NCBI RefSeq assembly: GCF_009905375.1
Contig: NC_133650.1
Coordinates: 67,211,669 to 67,275,668, forward strand
Length of the DNA stretch: 64,000 nucleotides
Source of the DNA: Apium graveolens
Taxonomy: Eukaryota > Streptophyta > Magnoliopsida > Apiales > Apiaceae
Direction: 5' to 3'
The translations under genes were made by a program, and so were the position numbers. The notes under the pieces are model-generated. The model saw only the letters and a program-made list of their open reading frames with translations. It ran no database searches and was not told the DNA's origin. Position 1 is the stretch's first letter, and each line of letters begins with the position of its first letter. Of the stretch, positions 1 to 10,891 are shown in pieces.

Positions 1-1460
1 AGAGCTTTCATTCCCATGATTTTGTTCAGAGGTCTCTTCATTTGTCACTTGTTGTGCCACAACTTCATCTTCCTCATCAGAATCACTATCAATGGTTAGA
101 TTCTCAAATGCAAGGGCTTCAGCATCATTTACATCAAGACATTCCAAGCCTGGACACTTGTCATCATCAAAAGTCACATCTATGCTTTCCATAATTTTCT
201 TTTGATTAATCACATAAACTTTGTAGGCTGTTCTTTCCAATGAATATCCCAGAAAAATTGCTTCAAAAATTTTAGAGTCAAATTTTCCCACATATTCAGA
301 GTTGTCTTTTAGAATATAACACTTACTTCCAAACACATATAGATGCTTCACTATAGGCTTCCTGTTAGACATGATTGAGTAAGGTGATTTACCATGAGCT
401 TTGTTGATGAGATATCTGTTTTGAGTGTAGCATGCAGTATTAACAGCCTCTTCCCAAAAACTAGTTGGCAACTGAGCATCTTGGAGCAAGGTTCTAGCAG
501 CTTCAACCAATGTTCTATTTTTCCTTTCAACTATTTCATTCTGTTAAGGTGTTCTAGCTGCTGAAAATTCTTGAACAATGCCTTTGCTTTTACAGAATTC
601 ACTTAATGTTGAGTTTCTGAATTCTGTTCCATTATCACTCCTCAATCTTTTCACACTAACTTTTCCTTCAGCTTGCTTCTCAATTTTCTTGATGTGCTCA
701 ATTATAATGGTCGGAGTTTCATCTTTAGAGTACATGAACTCAACCCAAGTGTATCTTGAAAAATCATCAACCATGACAAGGGCATATTTGTTCCTTGAAA
801 TGGACAAGACATTTACTGGCCCAAACAAGTCCATGTGAATAAGTTGCAGAGGTGCACTTATAGAATTCACAGATTTTGACTTGTGACTTGATCTTTTCAT
901 TTTTCCTTTCTGACAAGCTTCACAAACATCCAGTTGAGCAAATTCCAGATTGGGCATGTCTCTCACTAGCTCCTTCTTGACTAAGGTGTTGATTGCTTTG
1001 AAATTCAAGTGAGATAGCTTCTTATGCCATAATTTGCTTTGCTCTTCTGATGCCTTGGGGTAGAAACAACACACTCCATCCTTATTTGTTGAGTCTAAGT
1101 CTGCAACAAACAAGCTTCCCTTTCTTACTCCTTTAAGAGCAATTTCACCAGTCTTTTTGCTAATAAAAGCACAATCTTCTTTGTTGAAAACAACTTGAAA
1201 ACCTATGTCTGCAAATTGACTAACACTTAGAAGATTTACTTCTAATCCAACAACTAGTGCTACATCTTCAATGACAACATTTCCAGAAACAATCTTGCCA
1301 TATCCCATTGTGAATCATTTGTTGTTGTCTCCAAAGGTCACCAAAGGGCCAGCCATCTCCTCAAATTGTAATAGCAGGGCCTTATCACCTGTCATATGCC
1401 TAGAACATCCACTATCAATGATCCATGTGACCTTCTTTCCTTTGCCCTGCACACAATGAG
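1..1460 (-). pseudogene. pol: Copia-1 pol, protease and integrase part
   Basis: The reading frame opens with an aspartic protease motif (IIDSGCSRHMTG, about 1390-1425). The integrase follows, with a zinc-binding segment (WHKKLSH ... CEACQKGK) at about 890-1040. The integrase catalytic residues are all visible: Asp in HMDLFGP (about 830), Asp in RSDNGTEF (about 630) and Glu in VERKNRTL (about 525). The frame runs open to base 1, through the integrase C-terminal region and an acidic linker. Breaks: an in-frame stop just before MGYGK (about 1309-1311), and TAA at 544-546 where the family has Gln. Integrase would insert the cDNA; the protease would cleave the Gag-Pol polyprotein. The catalytic residues survive, so the decay is moderate. 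Confidence 0.9.
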
Positions 1461-1462
1461 GA

Positions 1463-3845
1463 TTAAGTGTGTTTAGCTACCCAAGCTGTGTTGGGCACTT
1501 TCTTCTTGTTAACTGATTTTGCAGAAGTAGAATGAAAATTTTGAGATAAAATGGAATTCATAGACTGTTGAGCATTTTCCCTTTCAGATATAGAACCAAT
1601 TTTTGATTCTATAAGATCAATTCTCAATTTGTGGCAACTCTTCATCACATTCATGTTACAGGGAATATAGTCAAACTTGTCACAGAATGAATAGGGATCA
1701 TTAGCCTTAGCTTCATTGTACTTGTAGACTCCTTCAGGTGGATTGCTAACAATCTTTTTACAAAGATGAGTTAGGTGATTCATTGATCCATAATTCTCAC
1801 ACCTGTTTCTAGGAGCATCTGCAACATAAGCAAAATTATTGCTTTTGTTTATCCCAATCTTTCCATTTCTATTCTTCTTTTTCTTTTTGACCTGTTCAGC
1901 TTTAATCTCCTTCACAGGCTCCTTAGTTTCTTGATTGGCTTTTGGTATTTCAACAGAGATGGAAGACTGAGTTGTCTCATCATTTTTCTTTTCCTTGTCC
2001 TCATCAGCTATCTCCTATTTGATGATCAACTCTTCTTCACTGAAGTTCACCTCACATGCCTTGAACAAAGGTGATTCAACTTTCTTCAAAATAATTGGAA
2101 CATCCTCAGTTTCAGTTGATTTTCCTTTGCCACTGACAGACTTCTTTTTGTTGTTCAAACCCTCATAATCAAGACCAATGGCAATGTTTGCACATGGCTT
2201 GTTCTTTTCATGATATTGGCCAATCAACTAAGAAGCATTTTTGAAGGATTTCAGTTTCACTTTATTCTTCTCCAGCCATTCTCTCAATACTACTTCAATT
2301 TCAGTTGCACACTTTAATTTATTCTTTAAGTATGCATTTTCTTGCTTAGCAGTATCAAGCTCAACCAGCAACAATTCAGTCTCTTATTTTTCACTCTCAA
2401 GCTTTTCATTGATCTTTTTCAATCTGCTAACTTCCTCATTTGCAGCAACCATGCTTGTATGAATGTGGAACATTTCTGTGCTCATCTTTTCAACAGTTTC
2501 CTTATATTGACTCACATTTAAATCAATTATGGTAAGAGTTGGTACCTGTGATTTAGATGATGAAGAGTCTCCTTGCTCCAAGGCCATGAATGCATAGTTT
2601 CCAACTTCTTCATCTTCATCATTATCTGAATCATCCCAGCTCTTGCCCTCAGCAATATAAGCTTTCCCTTGTTGCTTCTTTAGAAGAGCATCATACTTTG
2701 CTTCCAATTCAAGATAGGCTTTGTCTTTCTTTGCCTTCTTGGGTTTCCTACATTCTCTAGCAAAATGGCCCAACTCATCACAGTTAAAGCACCTTATGTT
2801 TGATCTATCAACAGATCCAGTTTTGTAGCCAGTTTTGTTATCAGGAGTGTACTTCCCTTTTCCTTTCCAGCTGCTGTCTTTGTTGAAGGACTGTCATTTG
2901 CTCTTGAAAAATCTTGGTTTCTTCACTCTAATGTTAGAGAATTTTCTACCCAAGTAAGCCATTGATTTGTCTAGCTCATCAATCTCATCAAGAGTGTAGA
3001 ACTCATCTTCTTCATCCAATTCCAGTATGACTTGCTCTTTAGTGTCATTGACTCTTTTCTCACTCGTAAAAATTTCTGGAGTTTGGGATCTTTGCTCATC
3101 ATTAGAGGTCTGCCCATCATTCATAATCAGTGCACTTGAGCCGTCCAGTACATATCCTTGACCAGCCCTTAATGATTTCTTTTGAATCATTTCAAGTTCA
3201 TAAGTTTTCAGAACCCCATAGAGCACTTCCAGTGTGATTCTACTCAAATCCCTTCCTTCTCTGATTGCAGAGATCTTTTGTTCCAAATGATCAGGGAGAG
3301 TAAGCAAGAACTTCAAATTCACTTCTTCAACATCATAAAATTTATCATGAAGCTGCAAGTCATTTATCAGCTTATTAAACCTTTCAAACACATCAGTAAT
3401 ACCCTCCTTTGGTTTAGCCATAAAACCCTCATACTGAGAAATCAATATCCTTCTTTGATTTGACCTAACCTCCTCAGTTCCTTCACAGAGTATCTCAATC
3501 TTTTCCCAGATCTGTTTAGCAGTGTCACAGTTGACAATGTTATTATACATTACATTGTCAAGTGACTCAATTAGTATCAGTTGCAAAGCACTGTCTAGGG
3601 AAACTTTCTCTCTTTCAATATCAGTATAATCAGAGGGATCCTTGGGAGCAAAATGAGCTGGAATAACCATGTCACCATCTGTGGTTTCATCAACTCTAAC
3701 CATAGGAGTGAAGGGCCCATTCTTGAGGATCTGAATGTAAAGGTGATTGGCCATTCTTATAAACAGCAACATTTTTTTTCCATAAAGTGTAGTTGGCCTT
3801 ATCAAAGGGAGGAATCTTGATACTACTGATTTTCTGTGTATTCAT
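1463..3845 (-). pseudogene. gag: Copia-1 gag (capsid/nucleocapsid), broken
   Basis: The start is taken at the ATG at 3843-3845 (MNTQKISS), because the next residues match the usual N-terminal gag motif with F-D-x-A-x-Y-x-x-W. An upstream in-frame ATG at 3891-3893 overlaps the primer-site area and is less likely. A frameshift lies in the A-run at about 3770-3780, after which the main frame runs 3805 to 2894 with the UBN2-type gag domain. A CCHC knuckle (CFNCDELGHFAREC) is encoded at about 2750-2795. A coiled-coil acidic region follows (2384-2750). Further breaks include an in-frame stop near 2228-2230 and TAG at 2015-2017. The last frame, 1915-1463, ends with a second, degenerate Cys/His cluster and TAA at 1463-1465. 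Gag would form the cytoplasmic particle. Confidence 0.85.
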
Positions 3846-3880
3846 TTTTCCAAGATCTAATCTGTTTACTTTCAGATTTT

Positions 3881-3892
3881 GCTCTGATACCA
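3881..3892 (-). promoter_or_regulatory. Copia-1 primer-binding site
   Basis: On the minus strand the 12 bases read TGGTATCAGAGC, complementary to the 3' end of plant initiator Met-tRNA. The site starts two bases after the LTR end. It primes minus-strand cDNA synthesis. Confidence 0.95.
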
Positions 3893-4495
3893 CTTGTTAG
3901 GTATGAATACAACACAGAGGGGGATGAATGTGTTTTGGCTTAAATGTTTACCTTTTGATCGATTTTGGCTTAAGCAGTTGGTTGTTATCAATGATTTAGT
4001 AGAATAGATGTTAAACAATGCAAATATGTAAAACAAAGATCTTCAAAACTCACTTAATTTTATATTAAAAATCAAGCAGTATTTTGCTACAAAATCTCTA
4101 AGTTCTTGTTTTAGAACTTAGCTCCTTTTTTGAGAGAGAATCCAAGATTTTCTATCTAGATTGTTACAACTGACTAGAGGACCAGTGTTAACTTTATAAC
4201 TCAGTTAACTTCTGGTTTACACAGAGGATAATAAACATGCTATTAGCTTTTCTAAACTGTCACTTGTCATTTCTATTTATAAAAAAGCAAATCTTCCATT
4301 TCTGGCTTAGCATATCTTTAGCATCCCGTGTTTACTTTAATCTCCTCTGTCAGTTAATCTTTGCCATTGATCTTGCACATCTCTCAAGCTGCTTTTTGTA
4401 GACTTGTCAATCCAGCTGTGTGAATTGTTTGTTGATTTGCAACCTTGGATATTAAACTGTTCTGCAATTCTGTACTTAGAAAAATTTCTTCACTT

Positions 4496-4860
4496 CGAGA
4501 TCTCCAATTAAGCTATAGAGAACTCGACATTTCGATAGGCATGTTGGCTTGTCGATATCTCTGAAACTTCATTGTTGACTTGACTTATCGACAACTCTGA
4601 GTTCTCTAGTGAATTTTGGTTTATCGATAACTCAGAGTTCTCTAATGGACTTTGGCTTTCTCGATAACTCAGAGTTCTCTAATGAATGTATACTTGTCGA
4701 TATCTCTGAGTTCTCGAATGGGTATCTGACTTATCGATATCTCCAATAGCATTTCCTGAGTTCTCGATAGACAATTCTTGAGTTCTCGATAGGCAACTCC
4801 TGAGTTCTCGATAGGTCTTTCTGAGTTCTCGAATGACTTCTCTATAACACTAATTCTGTG
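4496..4860. repeat. Degenerate tandem array in copia-1 LTR
   Basis: Irregular units of about 25-45 bp carry the core CTGAGTTCTCGATAGG or its close variants TCGATAACTCAGAGTTCTC and TCGATATCTCTGAG. I count roughly ten partial units. The units differ in length and core, so this is an old or heterogeneous array. No ORF uses it. Confidence 0.8.
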
Positions 4861-5097
4861 ACTTGTAGAGATCTTGACTTAGAATGTTTTTCACCAAATA
4901 GAATTATTCAACTCCAAGCTTCTTCATAATTCTTCTGAGGCATGATCTTCTTCCAGATAGAATTCTTAGGCTTGACACTGTTTAGGGAAAAATGCTCCAG
5001 TCTGCTCCATTTACATTTTACAAACATTAAGTGTTACAAGTATGAATTACAGATTAAGGTTACAATACAACTAATCTTAGGGTTGGCCCCAAGCTTA

Positions 5098-5354
5098 GCT
5101 GATTGTTAATGACATTGTCAGCATCAGTAATCTTTGACATCATCATGTTAATGACATTGTTAGCTCCAGTAATCTTTGACATTAGATCATTGAAGATTAA
5201 TGACATTGTTAGCTCCAGTAATCTTTGACATCAGATCATTGAAGATTAATGACATCGTTAGCTCCAGTAATCTTTGACATCATCTATTATATAACTGATT
5301 GCTAATGACATTGTCAGCATCAGTAATCTTTGACATCATCTATTATATATTACA
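5098..5354. repeat. About 49-bp tandem repeat, five copies, at LTR edge
   Basis: Five successive units share the core AATGACATTGTTAGCTCC followed by AGTAATCTTTGACAT. Units 2-4 are nearly identical. Units 1 and 5 carry GTCAGCATC instead of GTTAGCTCC. The last unit runs to the LTR terminus. In the element's own orientation this is the first 257 bp of U3. Confidence 0.9.
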
Positions 5355-8300
5355 GAATCTGTGCACTGCAGCTTCCTGCAGCAATGTACTCTCCCTCTGC
5401 AGTTGATGTGGAAATTGACTTTTGTGTCTTGCTAAACCAAGAAACTAATCTGCCTCCAAGAAATTGGCAGCTTCCACTTGTGTTTTTCCTGTCAATTTTG
5501 TACCCTGCAAAATCTGCATCTGAGTAACCTATTAGCTTAAAGTCTGATTCCCTAGGATACCACAATCCTAGATCAGCTATACCCTTAAGGTACTTTAAAA
5601 TTCTTTTCACAGCTGTTAAGTGAGGTTCTCTTGGATCTGCTTGAAATCTTGCACAAAGACAGGTAGCATACATGATATCAGGTCTACTTACAGTTAGATA
5701 GAGTAATGAGCCAATCATACCTCTGTAATCAGTAATATCTACTGATGTACCAGTATCCTTATCCAATTTTGTTACAGTGGCCATAGGAGTGGATGCACTT
5801 GAACAGTCTTGCATTTGAAATTTCTTCAATAAATTTTTGGTGTACTTAGATTGAAAAATAAAAGTTCCTTCTTCATTCTGCTTGACTTGACGGCCCGGAA
5901 AATAGCTAAATTCTCCCATCATACTCATTTGATATCTTGACTGCATTAGCTTGGCAAACCTTTTATAAAGTCTGTCATTTGTAGAACCAAAAATGATATC
6001 ATCAACATATATCTCCACCAAAAGTAAGTCCTTTCCATGGTTGAGATAGAATAAAGTTTTATCAATAGTCCCTCTGTTAAATCCACTTTCCAGAAGAAAC
6101 TGAGCTAATGTCTCATACCATGCTCTTGGAGCTTGCTTAAGGCCATAAAGTGCTTTATCAAGTCTGTAGACATGATTAGGAAATTTTGAATCTACAAAAC
6201 CTAGAGGTTGTTCGACATATACTTCTTCTTCCAATTCTCCATTAAGAAAAGCACTTTTTACATCCATTTAAAAGACTGTAAATTTTTTGTGAGTAGCATA
6301 AGCCAGAATTATCCTTATGGCTTCCAATCTAGCAACTGGTGCAAATGTTTCATTATAATCAATTCCCTCATGTTGAGAATATTCTTTTGCAATTAGCCTT
6401 GCTTTATTCCTTGTAATGATGCCATCACTATCAGTTTTGTTTCTGAACACCCATTTTGTACCAACAACTGATCTGTTCTTTGGTCTTGGCACTAGGGTCC
6501 AGACTTTATTTCTTTCAAATTCATTTAACTCTTCCTGCATTGCTTGCACCCAATCAACATCTTGAAGGGCTTCTTCCACTTTCTTTGGTTCAGCCTGAGA
6601 AAGAAAAGAATGATAGAGACATTCATTTGATGTTGTTATTCTAGTTCTAATACCTGCTTCAGGATCTCCAATAATCAAGTCATGTGTATATGCTTTAGTC
6701 CACTTCCTTGCAGATGGAAGGTTATCTCTAGAACTGGATGCTCCCCCATGATCCATGTTGTCTCCATCAATATTTTCTGATACTCCCCCTGAAATTATGC
6801 TCTCTGAGTCGGATCCTTCAGAATTTGAGTTTCCAGAATTATCAAAACTTGGCCCATCAGAACTTGATGAATCAGAACTTGAAGAGCCTGTTCTAGGTTC
6901 TGATGCTTCTTGAGATGTGGTTGGATCTTCAATATGCTCCCCCTGCACAGGTGCATTTTCCTTTGGCGTAGTCACCACAGTTTCAATAACATCAGAGTTT
7001 AACCCATCAGAGTTTGTAGTATTAGGATTTAGACTATCAGATTTTACAGAATCAGAATCTAAAACTTCATTCTCAAATCTCAGTTGATCATGATATTGAA
7101 ATCTTCAAGTCCAGTAATCTTCTTATCATCAAACAAGACATTGATAGATTCCATGACAACCCTTGTTCTTAAATTATAGACTCTGAAGGCTTTTGTGGAA
7201 AGTGGATATCCAACAAAAATTCCTTCATCAGCTTTTAGATCAAATTTGGATAGTTATTCAGGATGAGTCTTAAGAACAAAACACTTGTATCCAAATACAT
7301 GAAAGTACTTCATATTTGGCTTCTTTTTCTTCACCATCTCATATGGTGTTTTTCCATGCTTGTTGATAAGTGTTTCATTCTGAGTAAAACAAGCAGTTTG
7401 CACAGCTTCAGCCTAAAAGTAGGTTGGTAACTTTGCTTCATCAAGCATAGTTCGTGTAGCTTCAATAAGAGTTCTATTCTTTCTTTCAACAACTCCATTT
7501 TTCTGTGGAGTTCCAGGTTCAGAGAATTCCTGTTTTATTCCATGGTCTTTGCAGAACTCTTCCATAATCATATTCTTGAACTCAGTGTCATTATCACTTC
7601 TTATGATTTTCACAGAGTCTTTGACCAACTTATCCAGTTGTTTGACATGATCAATCAAGATAGATGCAGTTTCACTTTTTGTGTGCAAGAAATACACCCA
7701 TGTGTATCTGGTAAACTCATCTACTATGACCATAGCATATTTCTTCTTTGCAATAGACATGACATTCACTGGACCAAATAGATCAACATGTAGTAGGAGA
7801 TAAGGCTCAAGAATTGAAGATTCAGTCTTGCTCTTGAATGAAGATTTTCTTTGTTTTGCCTTTTGACATGAATCACAAAGGCCATCAGGAGCAAATACTG
7901 ATTTTGGTAGTCCTCTCACAAGATCTTTCTTGACTAGTTCATTTATATTGTTAAAATTTAAATGAGAGAGTTTCTTGTGCCAATCCCGGGTTTCTTCAAT
8001 TGATGCTCTGCTTAACAGATAGATTGCAGAACAATCAAAACTTGTTGAAAGCTTGGCTTCATAAATGTTACCATGCATGTATTCCTTTAGAACAACTTTG
8101 CATGTAGATTTGCTTACAACTTCACAGTATTCTTCAAAGAAATCCACATGATAATCTCTGTCACAGATTTGACTAACACTCAGCAGATTATGTTTAAGTC
8201 CTGAGACTAGAGCTACTTTTTCAATGATAACATTCCCAAGATTGATATTGCCATATCACGGAGTTTTTCCCATGTTACCATCTCCATAAGAAACTCCTGG

Positions 8301-8396
8301 GCCAGCTTTCTCCACAAAGTCTGATAGCAGGGCTTTATTTCCAGTCATATGTCCTGAACATCCACTGTCCAGAACTAAGATGTTTTTCCTGTTGCC
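5355..8396 (-). pseudogene. pol: Copia-2 pol (protease, integrase, reverse transcriptase, partial RNase H)
   Basis: Protease codons lie around 8250-8390. Integrase (8147-7413) keeps the WHKKLSH and CDSCQKAK zinc motif, Asp in HVDLFGP and Glu in VERKNRTL. The second Asp motif reads RSDNDTEF, where the family has DNGTEF. The reverse transcriptase spans 6978-5355 and keeps YVDD (about 6005-6025). RNase H is cut at 5355 by copia-1. Breaks: a stop before residue 1 of the 8147 frame, a frameshift at about 7090, and TAA at 6268-6270 between FTVF and MDVKSAF. The linker at 6700-7080 is Ser/Asp-rich, as in sireviruses. Intact, it would make cDNA and integrate it; this copy cannot. Confidence 0.9.
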
Positions 8397-8414
8397 CTGC
8401 AATCACAAAGACCA

Positions 8415-10748
8415 CTAATGATTAGTTTTAAGGACCCATACTTGCTTGGATCCTTTGGCCTTATTAAGTTTGTTAACATTTGCAGCGGATTTAACATCAG
8501 AGTTTATGTTAACATTTTTCTTATCAGAATTTATAATATCAGGCTTTGCATCAGAACTTACACTAGTAGGAATAATGCTAACTTTCTTTGAAGAAGGTTT
8601 TATTTGATAATCATCATAGTACAAACTATGATATTCCTTACAAGTATAAATGGAATGCCATAAACTACCACAATAAAAACAAGGATTTTGTGGCTTAAAC
8701 CTAACAGACTGACTCTTAACTCCTGACTTAGAAGGTAAGGAGATTATATTCTTATTATTCCTGCAAAAACAAGCTAGATGGTTAGAATTTCCACATTTAT
8801 AGCATTTCTTTCTAGGAGCATTAGGAACAGGCATAAAATTATTGTTTTTATTCACACCTTCCTTTCCATTCCTATTTTTCCTAGGTGGCTTTACCTTGTT
8901 TACATTCTTAATCTCTTTCAGTTTATACTTAAGTTGCTTCTTTGTCATTAAGCCTATGTTAACTTCAGCTCATTTATCCTGTTTTAACTTATCAGAAGTT
9001 GACTCTGCCTTAACTTTTGTCTCAATATCTTTCATCTTTTCAGAATGAGACTTTACAGTTTTAGCTACAAACTTAACAAGATTTACCTTTGGCTTATTAG
9101 TCTGTTTAACAGTAATTGGCTTAATTTGTTCAGTTTATGTTTCATTTTTATCATCTCCATAACCTAAGCCCTCTTTCCAGTTTCCACTACTTAGTAAATT
9201 CTGAGTTGTTCTGCTAGAGTTAGTCCAAGTTCTGATAATCTCTCTTTCCTTTTCTAACTCAATTTTTAGAGATTGATTCAATTTTAACACTTCATCTCTA
9301 ACATAAAAAGCATCATCTCTTTCTTTCTGAGTTTGATGGAACAAAACTAACTCCTTTTCTAAATAGTCATTTCTTTTCTTAAAAGCCAGATTTTCAGAAG
9401 TTAACCTATCACATGTTAAAGTCTGATCTCTATAGCTAATGAATATGGTTTTAAGATAAGATCTCAACTCAGTAATATCATTAGTATAAAAAGCATAAGT
9501 TGTTTGAGATACCTTTAACTCAGCAGCATCAGAACTGCTATCAGCATTTGCCATCAAGGCATAGTTCACTTCATTTTTAGAATCTGAAGTGTCTGTCCAG
9601 CTTTTCTTCTTTGTGACAAGTGCCTTGCTACCTTTTCCTTTCTTGCAATCAGGAGATATGTGGCCTTTCTCACCACAATTGTAGCATTTGACATTTGAGT
9701 AATCTCCTATGTCAGACTTTCATGCTATGCCTTCAGATTTTCTGAATCCCTTTTTATCAGAACTTCCACTTTTCCTGGAAAACTTCCTTCCCTTTCTGAA
9801 TTTCCTGTAGGCTATCTTTGTGATACCCTTCACCATAATAGCACATAATTTCATCATCTCTTCATCAGCATCCATCTCAGATAGACTTTCAGTTTCTGAA
9901 TCCTCATCATCATCAGAATTTGATGAATCTGAATCAGACTTTGTGATAAGAGCCTTTCTTTTGCCTTTCTTTGAGGCAGCCACTTTGGGGGATTCCTCCT
10001 CAGCCTTAAGATCAACTGTTCTTGACTTTCTCCCATATCTCTTGCTTCTTTGATCCATCTCAAGTTCATGAGTTTTAAGCATACAATAAATTTCATCAAG
10101 AGCATAGTTGTCTCTTATAGTAGTTGCCTTCAAATCCCAACTTTCAAGAAGAGCTAAAAGGAATTTAAGATTAGTATCTTCAAAATCATATTCCTTATCC
10201 ACCAGTGACAGATCATTCAAGAGATTGACAAATCTGTCATATAAACCAGTTAATGACTCATCAGGTTTTGAGTCAAAGTGCTCATACTCTTGAGTGAGTA
10301 TAGTCCTACTGTTCTTCTTAATTGCATCAGTTCCCTGGCATCTTGTTTCCAAGGCATCCCATATCTCCTTTGCAGTCTTGCAGTTTATTACCCTGTTTGA
10401 CATGACATTATCAATGGCACTATGCAGCAAATGCCTTACCTTTGCATCATTGGCAATAAATGACATATCTTCCGCTGTATATTCACTTTTCTCCTTTGGT
10501 ACAGTCATTGATGGCTGATCTGCAACTACAACAGAGAGCTTGGTTGGCTTATGTGGTCCTTCATTAATTCTGTCAAGGTATTATGGATCTGTAGCTTCCA
10601 GAAACATAGTCATCCTCACTTTCCATATGGGATACTCAGAAGGTTTCAGTATGGGAACCCTAATAGTCTAATATCGATTATGGATTTGAGTTTTTGGAGT
10701 TTCTTCAGTTTTGGTGGGCTTGGTTGGCGTTTGTTCTTCTTCAGACAT
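8415..10748 (-). pseudogene. gag: Copia-2 gag, broken
   Basis: The ATG at 10746-10748 matches the gag starts of copia-3 and copia-4. In-frame stops interrupt the first 80 codons, at RY*TIRV and DP*YL. The frame then runs 10508-9720 through the capsid-like domain into an Asp/Ser-rich tail, and breaks near 9720 before the CYNCGEKGH knuckle (about 9660-9700). It continues as 9569-9135 (coiled coil) and 8948-8415, with two more Cys/His clusters (CYKCGNSNH, CFYCGSLWH). The end is TAG at 8415-8417. Twelve bases later comes TTGCAG and the protease frame, exactly as in copia-3. Confidence 0.87.
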
Positions 10749-10787
10749 GTTTGTTTTGGATCTTTACTGTATATGTCTTAACAGATT

Positions 10788-10799
10788 GCTCTAATACCA
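10788..10799 (-). promoter_or_regulatory. Copia-2 primer-binding site, one mismatch
   Basis: The minus strand reads TGGTATTAGAGC against the usual TGGTATCAGAGC, a C-to-T change. It stands two bases from the LTR end at 10802. Confidence 0.9.
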
Positions 10800-10801
10800 C
10801 T

Positions 10802-10891
10802 TGTTAGGTCACACACACTGTATAATGGGGTTGAATACAGTGTATACTACAATCAAATCGAATTAAGAACACAAGTATGAAACACGGAATA
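10802..10891 (-). repeat. Copia-2 5' LTR, inner fragment
   Basis: It begins TGTTAGGTCACACACACTG and aligns with the inner ends of the copia-3 LTRs (42957, 55669). It stops at 10891 where gypsy B begins. Bases 10887-10891 (GAATA) recur at 24326-24330 as the target duplication of B. Confidence 0.93.

Larger units (their letters stand above)
1..5354 (-). mobile_element. Copia-1: Sirevirus-like Ty1/copia element, partial
   Basis: This element reads leftward: LTR at 3895-5354, Met-tRNA primer site at 3881-3892, gag, then protease and integrase running off the window at base 1. Reverse transcriptase, RNase H and the 3' LTR lie outside. Its right end (TTACA at 5350-5354) abuts sequence that continues the RNase H region of copia-2, as shown by comparison with the uninterrupted copy at about 50.2 kb. 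It is therefore nested in copia-2, and GAATC at 5355-5359 would be one copy of the target duplication. The long gag with a CCHC knuckle and the protease motif DSGCSRHMTG point to the Sirevirus/SIRE lineage. That assignment is by recognition, not by a tree. Confidence 0.9.
3895..5354 (-). repeat. Copia-1 5' LTR (1,460 bp)
   Basis: It is bounded by TGTTAG at 3895 and TTACA at 5354 on the plus strand, giving the TG...CA ends. The left end adjoins the primer site. It is more than twice as long as the roughly 611-bp LTRs of the other copia family here. The extra length includes two tandem-repeat arrays (about 4496-4860 and 5098-5354). The second array occupies the outer end of U3, where enhancers usually lie. 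The partner LTR is outside the window. Confidence 0.85.

Noticed and set aside
5098..5354. CRISPR-like regular repeats
   Set aside because: The spacing segments are themselves repeated and similar, and the array lies in an LTR of a plant element.
9820..10053. Ser-rich plus-strand frames opposite copia gag (also 30685-30918 and 54561-54923)
   Set aside because: They mirror the Asp/Ser-rich gag coding strand. They are shadows, kept open by codon composition.
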